The notes: a model not told the origin generated them from the letters alone. Positions 36,971 through 51,035 are shown, counted from the stretch's first letter. The stretch is DNA of 64,000 nucleotides from Lethocerus indicus (GCA_019843655.1 JACDQD010000002.1:3048585-3112584); one strand, 5' to 3'. Made by a program: numbers and translations.

Positions 36971-39021
36971 ATCTTTCGGTGAGATCCGAATAGCTTTGTC
37001 ATAAAAGTGGTGGCTATTCCAATTCTTCACCGGCCTCAAAATAGTTATAGTTCTGAGATGTATTTTATGCGTTATTAGAAGAATATACACCAGTTCCGTC
37101 GGTCAAAACCATTTAAAAATTAGTTCGAATTTCAGGAGCCCGGATTCCTTTAGGCTATTGGACGGCTCCTGTAGAGCCGGGAAAAGTTTTCGTTGAAATA
37201 TTTGTCTAATTACGTATGCGGGCGGCATAAGGGTGCCGAGGGAGTTCACCTAATGCCGGGCCGGCGGGTAGCAAAAGCGGAGCCGAGGATTATGCAAATA
37301 AATATAGCCATTAGTTATGGTGCCGGAGGGGATGTTGGTGGCCAGAGCCACCGGCTCATTTGTCAACCCCCGCTGCTTATCGGCCTCGCACTATATCTCC
37401 TCTCCATCCCTCCCACCCCGCCCCGCCCTTCTGAACCCGGTTGCCGATCCCAGTGTGTCATCACTTTTTAGCGCCCGACATAAGAAACACCGAGAATTTC
37501 TTTCCCCAGCCGTTTGGTTGATCAGCGCCCGGGAACGCTGTCCGAAAACAGTTTCACGCTATGGCCGAAAGCGGATTAAGTGCGTTCTTTCGATAAAATT
37601 ATTAAGGCGAAATACAACAAATTCTGTAGTTAAAAAATATGAGAGATTGCGATTAGAAATGCAACAATAGACAAAATTCGAAGCACCGAAAATGTCTTCG
37701 AAACCATCTGTTAGCACTACCGAAAATCTTTCCCTTTTGTGTCAGTAAAGCTTAGTTACTTTACCCCTTTTCGCTACAGTTCGGGAAGTGCTAATTTCAG
37801 AAACGCCGATTCCCCCGTCGACAGTGACAGACTGTTTACATTTTCAAACCCGAGCCCGTCCAATCGTATAAAAGCGACAAAGTTATTTGTACCAATAACA
37901 CTGAAACGTGGAACTATCTAAGAATCTGCGGGTTGAAACTGGGTGGGTCGGTTGTATTTTCATTCTATATTGTGTGTCCCAGATGTGGGACTATAAAATC
38001 CGCCGACGTATAGAGGTCACTACAGGAAAAATATTTATTCGTTTTGATATACGAAGAAGGGCTCTATTATGTGAACCCGGTGAAGGCGGTAAGGTCGTAA
38101 AATCTCTCGACCTTGTCGAGGACAGTCTTATAAAAGTATAAATTGCCGCTTCGGGTCTTGTTTTCTTCACCTATCTTGTTTTCTTCTTGTTCCACGAAGA
38201 TTCTTCTCTTAGTCTTTTAATAGAACTGCGTGTTTTCGGTGTTCGGTGTAATTCTATCGAATTGATATTTTGGCGATTAATGTACAAATTGAAATGAACA
38301 CAGAATACACATAAGGGGCGTGGATAGCTCAAATTCAGATTCGCGTAAGAATCGAAACAGGAAACTTAAATTTAAATTGTGTACTAGAGTTCTACGATTA
38401 CTAAACTTGCCACAATCTGTCAGAATAATATCCGCAATACGACAATAATGGAACATTTTAATTTGCAGTTTTCCCGAATGCTCCAGCACAGAGTGCAGTA
38501 TTTCATACGCTAAATAACATAATTACGCCGTTGTTAAGAGTCGGACAATGCCCAATTTATCAGCGTTGCCGTTGTAATTCCCTCGGCGATATTTCAAGTC
38601 CCGCCGCCGGTACCTGGATAATAAGAGGGGCGGATTTCGCGGTGTGAGCGAGAAAGGTCGGTCGGTTCGCCGGTCTCTCTGCAACGGTGAATGCAGTACT
38701 TCAGAGTCAAGAGCCATTAGTGGGATGTTATACACGACATACTCATTCTAATTAAAGGAAAAAAGCTACAGCGCAAAAGAGAAGTATATTCCCGTCCCTC
38801 CAGCAAAGTTTATAAATATCAATTTTCCACATTCGAGCCAACTAATTTTCCTAACGTATCATCATATTTGAAATCCAATAAATTGGCCAATGACAGTATT
38901 TTAATTCGAATTATTCTTAAAATAACATTTCTGTACTGCCGTTATTACCAAAATGCTAGTAAACGTATATATATAGTTCGTTAATTAATCCAATTTGATT
39001 CAATATTGATGTAGACTAAAA
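36971..39021. other. Non-coding between two mariner relics
   Basis: GC-rich islands at about 37130-37520 and 38570-38700 in otherwise AT-rich DNA. ORFs in the islands (37193-37471, 37317-37670, 38523-38735) overlap in several frames and show no domain. No exon recognised. Confidence 0.5.
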
Positions 39022-39023
39022 TA

Positions 39024-39550
39024 TTGGGTTGACAACTAAGTAATTGCGGATTTCACACAACAAGTGGCGTTGTACATATTTTTAAGTACGTCAACATCTT
39101 TGCACAGATAAGCCGTAGATGGTTTTGAATGCACGTATAAGATACATTCAGCTTCTCTGCAATGTCCCTCGTTGAACCATGGCCAATAATGGCCTTTATT
39201 TGGTCATCATCGACCGACCTCCACTGGACGTCCAGAGCGCTCCTCATCGTTTAATGAAAAACCTTCATAACCGTACACGGCATGCAACTTTTTATGAGCC
39301 TGTGAGGCATTAACACCACCTTTGTGAAAATAAAAAAGTAAAATGTGACGGAAATGCTCACTTCGGTTCACCGTGTTTTAACTTTTTATACACAAACACA
39401 ATTCAACTGGTCAATATAATTTTGATACCGAATGTTTCAGAAAGGACCAAATAATAACATATCGAAGAATCTTATCTGTGCAAAGATGTTGACGTACTTA
39501 GAAATATGAACAACGGCACTTATTCCGCAATTGCTTAATTGTCGACCCAA
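39024..39550 (-). mobile_element. Internally deleted mariner (irritans type) with long inverted ends
   Basis: Flanked by TA on both sides (39022-39023, 39551-39552). Outer inverted termini are TTGGGTTGACAACTAAGTAA and, on the other strand, TTGGGTCGACAATTAAGCAA, each followed by TTGCGG. The inverted repeat goes deeper than usual: 39024-39112 and 39471-39550 are complementary over AAGTACGTCAACATCTTTGC and ACAGATAAG as well. The element is 527 bp instead of about 1.3 kb. On the minus strand it keeps the 5' UTR and the start of the transposase, then breaks straight into the inverted copy of its own 5' end. Non-autonomous. Confidence 0.92.
39053..39359 (-). pseudogene. Mariner transposase N-terminal relic
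   Basis: Minus-strand frame from about 39359 reads HFRHILLFYFHKGG, then ASQAHKKLHAVYG, and after a small gap DEERSGRPVEV. A four-base tandem duplication (GGTC twice, 39212-39219 on the complement) shifts the frame. The next frame continues DDDQIKAIIGHGSTRDIAEK and LNVSYTCIQNHL, the second helix-turn-helix of mariner transposases. The usual WF-R-F-SGDF segment between VYG and DEERSGRP is deleted. The coding part then ends at the inverted terminal copy, so the linker and the whole DD34D catalytic domain are absent. The family is clear; the protein is non-functional. Confidence 0.85.
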
Positions 39551-39552
39551 TA

Positions 39553-42500
39553 TTTCGTAGTTCCACCTCTCTCTCAAAAACCACGCTGCTTCAAATACAA
39601 CTGTATCCTAACTGAAAGACAAACAATGATTGAACAATTAAAAAAAAGTTTTGTGACCGGTGTAAGTACAGCCTATTGGCTATTAAACAATTGCAACGGA
39701 TTGCACAAATTCGGTCGAATTTGAAGGGCGCACAGCTCAGGTCGTAAACGCTGTGTAACCGAATTACTTACTGTGGAGCCGGTGGAAATTTGGAAGAGGT
39801 GCGGAATAGGAAGAGGGCGGAAAAAAGTACGGGCTGGGGAGGGGCTGGTTGGCGTCGAAAGTTGAACCATCGGTGCGGTGTCCGCCTTGAGATTCAACCC
39901 ACGAGCCGCCGGCGACAAATTGCTTCCCCCAACCAGCACCCAACATCCCCCCACTTGACACATCTCCACTCCGGCACGGCCTTCTTCTTTCTTCTTCTCT
40001 TAGTTCAACAACACGCTAGCGTTGGACTTTCCGCTGGGTCTACAGAAATTAATTTCAACCCACACATATCAGTCAACCTACCATAATAATTGTTCATTAA
40101 GTAACAAATTTTTTTCTGAAAATTTTACATAAAATTTACTTATTACGATGCATTATTTTGAAATAGTACCTCCAAATATGTTTGTCCAAATATTACCAGT
40201 TTGTCAAATATTATGTTTCTTAAATCGAGTCCCATTTGGGTATTAGGGCACTACAGAGTTGAACCAACACACGAGACCGATCATCTTTTATTTTGGTTCA
40301 AACAATATTTGGTTCATGAACGGGAGAACCTCGTTCTCCAATGTTCACTCTCCTGACGGGGGTTGTATAGTGTTAAACATTTTTTTCGTTGTTAACAATC
40401 GCATAATTTACGACCATCAACATGTACCTTAGGTGGAAATTTGTCTGCAAACTCCGGGGTTTAATTTCCCGTCGAAAAGGGATTCCTTTGATCGCGCAAT
40501 TAAGTTTCTAATGTATAATCTTAGCGTTGAGCCTGAGTGTTGGCGGGTGGCTGGCTGGCAGGGGTAGTAGAAATTGAGTTAATCGATGTTTCAGAGGAAA
40601 CAGTATCTAATAAGCGATCTTTTCCCCGTCTTCCTTTTATGTCGCGACATTTTGCCGTCGAAACTTTTTACTGTCTGTGGAAGGTTATTAAGTTACTTTC
40701 AAGATTTTTTGCTACCTGTAAAGAATTAAAAACTATGTTATTTAAAAAGAGTATCGAAACTTACTTTTCGAGGAAGTTCGGAGAAAACAAATTTTCTTAC
40801 CAGAGTGTAATTTTGTCGCTCATTATCTCCAGCGACTTTCAACATGTAACATTCATTCATTTATTATTTATAAATAAATAAATAATAAAAATATAGAATC
40901 CGAAAGAGCTGATTGTTTGGAAATCATAATAGATAGAGATTATGGAATATTAATACCCGCATATATTAATCCCGAAGACTATTAGCCTCAAATTAGACTC
41001 ATGGAATATAGTGAATTACGTAAATCGATCGGTGATGAAGTGCACGGCACTCCCTCTGATATTTCACGTGATATTCGTTAATCATTCGTGATAAATTAAA
41101 ACTAATAAATTAGAAAACATTTACTTCTATAAACGGTGGCCATCCGAAGACCTGCCCCCGGCATTTATTTTATTCGACGGCGTCTGTCCTCTGTCACCCG
41201 CCTGAAGAAAGGGGGGATGAAATCGGGCATGAAGAAGTGACCCCGCTACACTAAGTGGCTTTTACGACAGAAGGGAGATGGAAGGGAGGAAAGAAGGAAG
41301 GAAGGGCGATAAAATAGAGGAGGCGAAAGGGACAGCTCTGTGTACAGGAAGAGGAGGGAGTACGCTTGTGAGACACATACGGGGGGGGTTTTACTGTTTT
41401 ATACGATGTCCCAGGCTAAAGTCGGATCAGCCCTCGTGCAATTATCTGTCTCCCACCTACCGATTTGCGTCAAGGTCAATATCGTTACGTCCCTAACATT
41501 TTCAGCATTAGTGCTTCAGTAATTCTTTCCAACTGCGATGAGCTGCAGGTTTGCGATGAAGCACTTCGAGACTTTAGTATTTCACGCCTGTTCCCCGTAA
41601 TAAATATACTGTAGATTTTCAGCGAAATGCCGATATCAAGTACGAAAACAAAATGACACGAGAATTCCACACCCTGTTGGGCCTCTGAAAAAAAAGAATT
41701 CATATCTTGTGATCCCATATTAAGCAACCATGTCGGCAGGATTCATCGAGCCAATAATAGTATAATGCGATATATTTCAAGGAACCGCACTAATTGCTGG
41801 ATTTCTGTTCTTCTATCGCGTTAATCATTCGGCGTTATAATTGTGCAATTATTTTCTTGGGTTTAGCTGCTACCGTGTACCGGTCAAGGGCGGAAGGACA
41901 GAGAAGGGAGGGTGGAAGAAAGAGGGAGTGTAAGAGTGCGGGCGAGTGGAAGGCCACAAGGTGTAATTAAGCTCAAAGTGCGGCGGGCTGACCACGGGCA
42001 CCGCCAAGAGTGCGCCCTGAAGTGGTGCTAGTGGTGCTCTTCTGTTGATCACCACCCCGATAACGGTATCGGGTCTCGGTCTCACCACAGTTGGGGTGTT
42101 TAGAGTCGGCCCACTTGCCGCCCCCCAACCCCTCTTAAATATGCCCCCGCCCGCCCCTTTGATCGCTCACCCTGTTTAATCCGCCCCGCCCACCCTTTGG
42201 GTAAGCTCCCACCCTCTTAAGTAAGCTTTTCAACTAACCCCGGCCTTTGCGACAGTCCGGGGTAGTGGCTGTCTTCCCCCCACTGTTACCGGAAAAGAAA
42301 ATATTAGGGGATTCAATTAACCTGGCCACTGATACCGGGGAAGGCTATTTTACGCCCTTTTAGACCGCAAAGAAAAACTGTATTGGAGAAAATGGGAAAT
42401 TCGGGACATCGAGTGTCTCAACGCTTGTGCGAATTGCGATGTTCCCTTCGTTAGGTATTTTTGTGAATCAGAACCCGATATATAATAAGAAATGAAAGGT

Positions 42501-44939
42501 TTAAGATTTAAAATTATTATGTATAATTGCGGTTATGAACTTTTCATCCTGTTCGAGTTAATAAAGCGATTCTTTTATAAAGAGAATTATATTTTATACC
42601 GAAAATAGATACTGGACATTTCATATTGTATTCCGTGTCACCCAATATTTATTTTAACTTTTGCTACGTGAAATACAATAGAATACAATCGTGTATAATT
42701 AAAAACAATGAAATATATTGTTATATATAATATATTATATTGTTTTTGGCAGGGTAGAGATAAATATTTTCAGTATTATTAGAGGAATAGACCAAAATAA
42801 TTTAAGTCAACGAAACGCGAATAATTTATACTCTCTTCGCCCGTTGTATATTCCTCTGTATGGAAATATTACAATATTCAGCGGATTATAAAAAAGTCGC
42901 AAATTCCGAATCTTACCTTTCCATCTTTAATGACAATTGTGACATAGTTTGTTGGAATCTATAATCCGCAGAGGAAAACTTTGAAACTATCTGATGAGTT
43001 TCTATTATGGGGACGAAAGTTGGGACAGGAAAGGAAAGATTGTAAGAAGTAAGGGGAAAAAAATGCCCGCTAAATTATTCCGTTGGCGACTGTCCAGACG
43101 CGCAGAGTTATTCCGAAGGAACTGACCCAAGAAATGTTAGTTCGCCGGGGTTAAGTACGAGTTAGAGGGAAGTTTTGCGAAATAAACCAAACATTTCTTC
43201 CGGGATCCTCGGCCGGTTTTACTTCTAGGGCCGGAAGTTGGCCCCCTTCTAACTAGTTGTTTGCTCCCGAAACTTCTCCCGGGACCGGACCATACCACTG
43301 TCTGGGGATGAACAGGGTCGAATACACTCGCACGCCACCTCGCCCCCTCTAAACAGTTATCCACTGAAGCGTACCAATTCAAGGTACCAATTCAGACAAT
43401 CAGTTAGCGATAGTCGAAAATTCATGAATTGCACTATTTATAACCACCCAGGTATACCAAGAAATGATGTGAACCGATTCTCTTATACCAAATATTAACT
43501 GAAATATAGCTACTTTATTTTTTTATTTTTTTTATTGATGAAGTGATACGCGACTGAATACATTCTGCAATGAAAAAAACTGTAAATACACTCCAATATA
43601 ATAATAGCATCAATGAAAGTATTTTATACCTGGCCGTATAGTTCAATGAGCTATTTGGTCGTAAAAATTGGATCTCTCAATATTGCTCGGATTGTCACGT
43701 TTTATGGGCCATCGCCGTTGGGGTGGTGATAACAATAATACGTGAGCTTAGTTATACGCTACGCTCGTCTGCCGAGGGCGCGCCCAACACGGTTCAGATT
43801 TACTGGAGGACGTAAAATAAAAGATGAAATCGAGCGAACATTTCCTTTTCCGCTAACGCGGTTCTGAAAACCGCGTTTTAAGTTCCGCGTTGTCTACCTT
43901 TTTGTGGCCACGAAGTTTACTGTACTTTATATGGGGTCTGTTATATTTCCAAGTGACGACGGCGGATATTTTCACTATTGTTTGGTATAGACGACACTCT
44001 GAAAATTAAGCTATTCCGATGGATGACTTATATCTGAACAAATGATATGCCTGTAAAAAATTAAATTTCACTCACCAAAAATTACGGAATTATTTAGAAT
44101 ATATGCAATATAATTCTAACAGTAGAAATAAAGTTTTCTGAGCAGATTCATTTTGCCCTTGTGTGGGTGTAATAGTTAAAAAACATAGTAAATTTTGATT
44201 GATACTTATCAGATGTTATTCTAATTTGAAAATTGAAAGTATTACAACTGTAAGCTGTTATTTGAGTGCGGATGGATGGATGTATTCAAAATATAGGTGG
44301 GGAGGGGGCTGGTTTGGGGCCCGCCTATTCCTACGGGAGTGCCCACCTTGAAAAGAAACACGCTCCACTGTCGTCTATAATAAATGCGTTGGGAAATCGG
44401 CCCCCGGGTGTGGGAACCTCCTCCCCCCCACAGGATTTGGCCCGGGGATCGATATCTGCGCCTATATTATTCCTCGGAAGTTGAGCGGATGAAAGGATTT
44501 GACTCTTTGGTTACCGCCGTCAGAAATTGGCCCTAACGGAGATGGAACGTTATTGCCAATTTATAATTCAACCGTCGTGGCCGTTTTATATAGTTTCCAA
44601 TAACAACGATTTGAGTGAATGTGAGAGAAAATATAATAGAGAAAGCGTTTTTAATTCTTCATAAGAGTTAAAACCTGTATCCTGCACTTACTGGGCAAAC
44701 TAACACAATCACACACAACTAATTAGTTTGAACGATTATTCTTCAAAAAGGAAGAATAAAATACGAAATTCATTCGTATGTAAATTTACAGAAGAGCAAA
44801 TCCATTTTCTCTGTTTTCAGTGAAAAAAAAACATTCTGCGTACTCCCGAGTATTCCTATGTGGTAGGACGTTGCGCTTGTCAGTGAGTTTCAACCCCCGT
44901 TTGTTAACTTAACAGTAGTGGGTGCAAGAGGTGCAGAAA
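39553..44939. other. Non-coding, GC islands, one hAT-like palindrome
   Basis: GC-rich islands at about 39760-40000, 41150-41420, 41880-42300, 43080-43380 and 44280-44480. A palindrome at 40323-40339 (GGAGAAC-CTC-GTTCTCC), near TTGGTTCATGAAC, resembles subterminal repeats of hAT elements, but no ends are visible. An AT-rich hairpin is at 42701-42747, and a GGAA/GAAG-rich purine run at 41260-41320. No exon recognised. Confidence 0.5.
42701..42747. repeat. AT-rich hairpin
   Basis: AAAAACAAT (42701-42709) pairs with ATTGTTTTT (42739-42747). The interior ATATAT blocks extend the pairing imperfectly, giving a hairpin of about 47 nt. It is too AT-rich and short to be called a microRNA precursor. 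Confidence 0.6.
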
Positions 44940-45161
44940 ATGCCATTGCATTTTAAAAAAGGTGAAACGAAATTCATATTGCGTATTATTTGAGACTACT
45001 TACGTGATGATCGAATTTCCCGAGATTCAAGATTAATTGAAAATACGAATCTTCAGCCTAGTAAAACGATGACGGCAGAAGAAATTTGTGGAGCTAGTAC
45101 AGTGGAACGAATTATTCTACATAGCGTAATATTCGGGAAAATATCGCATTCATTAATCTAA
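44940..45161 (+). pseudogene. Transposase-like N-terminal fragment
   Basis: From ATG 44940 the frame reads MPLHFKKGETKFILRII, an in-frame TGA, then DYLRDDRISRDSRLIEN and, further on, KTMTAEEICGASTVERII. The order 'KGE-x-x-FIL-x-I-x-DYL', then a 'R/K-T-x-EICG-S-TVERI' helix-turn-helix, resembles the N-terminal region of insect IS630/Tc1-like DDE transposases with long N-terminal HTH domains. The premature stop and the missing serine spacing before TVERI mark it as dead. No catalytic domain or element ends were found. Family assignment is tentative. Confidence 0.45.
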
Positions 45162-45367
45162 ATTCAAATTAACGAACAAATAATATTTCACTCTTTCGGT
45201 GCATATAACACAGGAGTGATTTACCTAATGGGTTCGTTTAATTAATATTAATGGCGAAATGCGGTACGATCACAATTACGCGGTTCGAACAGAACCGGTC
45301 TACTGAATACCACATTACAGAAAAGATTTAATGAATAATTTATTAGTTTCGTGGAAGTTCCGTTTTA

Positions 45368-45381
45368 TTTTTTTTTTTTTT
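45368..45381. repeat. Poly-T tract
   Basis: Fourteen T. Simple homopolymer. Confidence 0.9.
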
Positions 45382-48300
45382 CTGTTAACCGAAAGCCATT
45401 GTTAGAAAATCGCACTTTAGCTCCGGTGCCGGGTTTCCTCCAATCGATCGTCATTTCCTCTCTGTCCTTGTTTTTCCCTTTCTTATATTTCTGTCGAGCC
45501 TTGTTTGCCGAAGCCGAGATGGAAAAAAAGGAGGAAGAAACGCCAATTGTGATTTGGGAAATGAGGCCCCCCCCAGTTCTGAGGTCTTCTATCAATTTCC
45601 TAAGCCCTCGAAAATCTGGGAGACTTTTGTCCATTAAGCAGATGGGCCGGGTTTGTGACGCTTGACTGAGGGCGTTGAAAAATTTGTTGAAAGCCAGAAC
45701 AGTCAGAAATGTCAACTCACTGTAAATTTTCACACTTATTTCGTTCGTCCTGATATTTCACTTACATATATTGTGTTCGGACATAATATTTTTGTTTGTA
45801 CCGAATACCAAATGTCGAAAATTTCACAATAATTTCCTCTTAAATATTTTATACGTTTAAAATTTTAAAAATTAAACGCAGAACAATTGGGTAGTGGGGA
45901 AGATGTTCTGAGCCCTAGTTTATAGAATAAACGCCTCCCTCTTAAGTATCATTCCGCTTCTCTTATTATTTCCGGACTGTAAACGGTATTCCTTTCATCC
46001 ATCGGGCGGTGTATTCAGGCAAAGATCAAACTCAAGTTCAATTAAGTTTGGAGGTCACGCTTTGTCCGCCCAGTTTGTCGATTGTTGAAAAAGGCATTGT
46101 TACCCGTTTCCCTGCCGTATTGTCCCCATTGGGGCCGGCGATGCGAGCAAAAAGTTTTCCCAAAAAAATAGGTTCTCGAAGCCGTGCCCAACGGGAACGA
46201 TCTTTGGCGGTGGGGAGCGGACGATACACATACGGCGGAAATGGGGGCGGACAAGGAATAAAAAACGTCCTTCGCTAAAAAGTTTTAAAAGTATTAAAAG
46301 TGAAAATCGACTGTTTCTTATCCGTTTACTGATTATCACCCTTAGCGATAGTTTGCAGCCTGCAAAACTCTCGCAAATTCCGACCAGATTGGAGAAAATG
46401 AAAAATGCATAACTGAATATCTGATTGTATTACTAACTGAATTCATTTGGACCCGCGAGCGATAGATTTGAATTATGTAACACTGAAAGCTGATCAAAGT
46501 TCCGTGTTCATATTTAAATATACATTTCATTAACAACGAGTTAATCAGTGTTTTTCCATTAGGAAGACAAACAGAAATAGTAATAACATATTATTACCCT
46601 TTGTGTAATGAACCTGTTCTTTATATAGCACATCGATTCGGATCATATTAGCGAAGGCGTGTGCATATTCGGTTAAATTTTCTGATCGGTATTTATTGTT
46701 GTAAAACCTCATTCTGAGGGGCAGAAAAGATGATCCTGAAACTGGATGGGCTGTGCTTCGAGTGACCCCCTCCCTCCCAGCACAGTCGGTCAATTGAATG
46801 GGACTTGTCGGCCAATAACGGCCCCATTATGGGGGCCTACGCCAACCGATAAATTCTTGAGACACCGCCCGCCCGCCCCACGACAACAGGGTTCGAAACT
46901 CCTCAAATAAATCTGCCAACTACCTCGGACCAGGCAGGGAACAACCTCGAGACGACGTGTCCAAACCGAAAATATACAACTTCATTAAGTAGACCGCCTT
47001 ACAGAAAACGATATACAGAGGAAAAGTCGTATTGATGTACTGGCGTTCCTCGCAGCCAGCTTACTAAAGCACAAAATAATCTTCTCATGGATCCTATGAT
47101 ACCCAAAAATCTAGCTCCACCGCCATAATATTATAGCAGGTCTCAACTGAAACATAGTTGTCAGGAAAAATATTGGAACAAAAGAGAGATTTATATATTT
47201 CGTGAGTTAATAAATTTTATTTTGAAAATGCCTACTCACGGAATGAGGATATGGCAATTTGAAATATCTCAAATCCAGTACGTAAATGTTGTACAGCGAG
47301 ACTACTACTCTTTTGGAATCATTTCTAGAACCCTTCATCAATCGTTGAAAATGCTTTTACCGGATACCATTACGAAATTGAATATACGGAAGGAAATGAT
47401 TAAGATATCAAAGGGATTTTGTATGTGAGTGATGCTCACTCAAAAAGGGAACCCGCTTGATAAAACAGAAAATTGTAATAACGGACTATTCAATATTATT
47501 ACTAACAAAGTATTCTGTCAGTACAAGATAAGCTGTATTCGGATTGAAAGACCAAAATATTCTTAATTAACCTAAAATGCGCACTTCACGTTATTATTTT
47601 ATTTACAAAATATAAGCGAGGTTTAAGAGAAGTATGAAGGAAAGGATTTTCATTTTACACAGTCTGTGAACTAAACAGGCAGCATGAGAGGGATTAAAAT
47701 AGTTAATATGTTACGAAATTGAAAACAGATTATTCCTTTTCAGCGAAAACGGTAGCAGCTAATAGTTTGTTCTTCAAAAGGGCTGTTGGGGGTACACGTG
47801 GCTGAGCTTCGGTACCTACCTAATAGCGTTTTGCACTTCAGAACAGCAAGTTTGATGCTCTAGACACCGAGTGTTTATTAATTAAAAGTTAATTACCTTG
47901 AGGATGGGAACTTGTCCTTTCGACTTGGAAATTCATGTATTAAGAAACAAGTTTCGGAAATATTTCTCCAAACAGTACCTTACAAAAAAATTTCAGTAAT
48001 GCTTAGAGTGAAGTGATGGGATTATTCGCCAAATTGCTGTATTTAATGGAGTTTGGGGTTCCATAAAACTAATCCTAATTAGGTGGCTTCTGAGTATAAG
48101 AAAAGTGGCCCACCCTATATAATCGTATTATGATGGGGTATTCTCCAGACCACTATCCTCAATCATTCTTCGCCACGGGCTAATTATCCCAGGCTGCGCC
48201 ACCCTCCGCTATTATATCTTTTATAAATTCTACCCTTGCAGAAAGTGGGCTTCGATTAAATTATCAATCTGACAAACGCCCCAATTTGGGCCAAATGAGA

Positions 48301-48583
48301 GGGTCGAGAGGAGTCAATTCGCGCCATTATTGGATATTTCAGGGGGGGACTTCAAATATTTTGGATCCGGGCCAACCACACTTGTCTCTACGGTTTTCGC
48401 TAAATTGGAACCGGTTGGTTTAGCGAAAAATAAATTAAAGGAGATTATCGACCGTTATCGATTGACGGCGGCGGGCTTTTAAGGGAAATGGAGGCTGAGT
48501 CGATGGAGGCCGACCAGAGCGACGAGAGGAAAAGAGAACTGAAGAGAGGCGCTGGGAGTGAGAGAGGGAGGGATTGGGATGAG

Positions 48584-48586
<3 letters not shown>

Positions 48587-48617
<31 letters not shown>
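48587..48617. repeat. (GA)n microsatellite
   Basis: About fifteen perfect GA units inside a purine-rich island (48480-48620). It explains the Arg/Glu-rich frame on + and the Ser/Leu-rich frame on -. Confidence 0.95.
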
Positions 48618-48620
<3 letters not shown>

Positions 48621-51035
48621 TGAAAAATGACATCAATCGACAGACACAGTGCACAGGGGCCTTCCTAAATCATTGCCGCCAACGGCAACGGTGGCTCTGA
48701 AGTCTGAAAGGGACACCGCCGAGGGCACTACCGCTTCTACTGTACACACATAAATACTAAGTTTTACCGGATTTCCTGCAATACTTTAATAGCTATAACA
48801 CCAGAAGCGTACGTGCGATTATTGTCGATCGGAGGGAGAAGTCTCTGTAAATCCCCAGAACGTATAAAGAGAGTTATAAGAAAAATCTGTCAGAAGATAT
48901 ATATATAAAAAGGCCCAATCCGGTATATGTAACATGAAAAATGAGTATATTATGAGCCAATATTGTCGGCGTTATAATAATATATCAATTTATCATATTA
49001 CGAACGGTATCCGCCGACGACAAATCAAAACTGAATAGGACAGGCGAGATAGAAAGTTGAATAATATCGCTCGTGGTTCGACGACGTCGAGAATTGTCAA
49101 AAATATTATACTCATCGTTGAATGGATGAAAAAAATTATTTCTGTGCAATGAATTTGAACAAACAAGAGTGAATGGACAAAGCGTTATAAATACCGGTAA
49201 CAAAAAATGATTTCCCTTAAACAATAGGAAGCTATTGAATGATGTAATGAATACATTTCGTGTATTTTCATCTCTCAGGCATTTGGTCCTGTAATTTGGC
49301 TATAGACAAGAGCGGATTGTTAGAGTTTAATAGTACTACTGTATAAAACACACGCTGCTTTCGAAAACGTAAAGCTAAAATCAGAAACTTGAGTGTGGAT
49401 AGTTGATAACACAATTTTAACGATTTTATCATTAACAAACATGTTTGGAATATTAGATATAGTTTTTAGTGTTAGTACTGTGTCAGAATCGACTTTTATT
49501 TACAATTACTGACGATTCCCAACATAAATGTTAAAATATTAGATCATTAATAAGTAATATAATTCCGAGAAAGTTTGACAGAGTGTCTTCACAGAATACA
49601 GGTTATTCATACCTCATAATTCCCTGTAGGAATTGTAGAAAGAGGCCGAGATGATATCGTAAAAGAACTTTAATAAGTTTAACAGACTCGCTTCTTCCTC
49701 CTCGGCTTTTTCATTTTTCTCCGGTAAAGGGGGAGCGAGAGAAAAGACAATCTAAATTTAAAATGCTACAGATAATACCTTAAGGCGAAATCGCCGAATA
49801 TATTTAAGATATTATCAAAGTTCCTGTCGCTTATTCGCCGGACGGCGGAATGTATAATTCATTTCCATTCTAATTATTCTCAGGGAACGTAAATTACGAT
49901 TTTGAATAATTGACGCATCATTTTACAAGATCAGTGGAACATGCAAAGTCCGTAGGTATTTGAGTTTAATGTATTTAATTTTATAATAACGATCTGTATC
50001 AAATTGGGAAGTATGTGATAAAAAAACTAATAGGATAGTGCAATATAGGGTTACTACTTTGCCATGTAACTCGAACATCTTCGGATTATTCAAGTATCTA
50101 AAAAATACTGAATCACTAAAATAATTTGTAACTGTATAATTTCAAGTTGAAAATCAATACACTGTAATGTACACTATTGATATGTACTATTTTTTTATTC
50201 TTATTAAAATAAGATAGGTAGGAAAAGATTCTTATTAAAAAGATAAGTACGAACTGAGAATACATCGTATATTTTAACCTCCAAATCTTTCCTGGAATGA
50301 TACATAAATTACATATACTCGAAATGTATGTTTCAATTTTAATTGATATTTGTGTAGGATGAGTATTTAGTTTTTGGATAGCCTGTGACTTGCGGTTTTG
50401 GGCCTCTTTCAAATTTAGCTCCGTTTACCGACCCTATTCGGCGAATTCCAGCGCCCGTATAGGGCAACTGCCGCATATTTCCAGGTCGCATAAATTCCGT
50501 TTTTCAATTATTACTTACTGTTTCGTATTTGCCGGGCGGTGGTTGGGGGACCCCGGGGGCCGAAGGGCGAAAGAAGAAAGAATGGGGGGGGAGATAAAAG
50601 GACCATTAACAGAGGCCTGGACGGTATCATCCATCATTGTCTCTTTCATCCCCCGCACCCCCGCACCCCGCAACCCCCTCCCGACCCGAAGAAACACAAT
50701 GCCCCGGTCCGACTGGAGGACACATAGAAATTAATAAGCCGGATGTACCCGTCCTCCCGTTATTATCGTCATTTTTCTGGTTTTCTTTTCGCCGGCGGGA
50801 ATCCCACTCGGGGGTTTCCTATGGCGCAATTATCGGGAGAGACGATAAACGCGCGAGCTTCTGCATCGCACGAAAACCAGAAGACCGAATTTCAATTTTT
50901 ACGACCGCCCCAGTCGCCGTCTTTATTGCGTACGGCTCGGTTTTCGCCCCGTCCTATTTACTTTTATTATCCCTCGTTTAAATGCCGGTAATAAATTATT
51001 CTTTTTACGAGTCGAAATATGAGCGTCGCTGAATT

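Noticed and set aside
42992..43020. CTGATGA...GAAA words in hammerhead order
   Set aside because: Stem II depends on G-T wobbles, and no NUH triplet with stem III or stem I can be drawn; likely chance.
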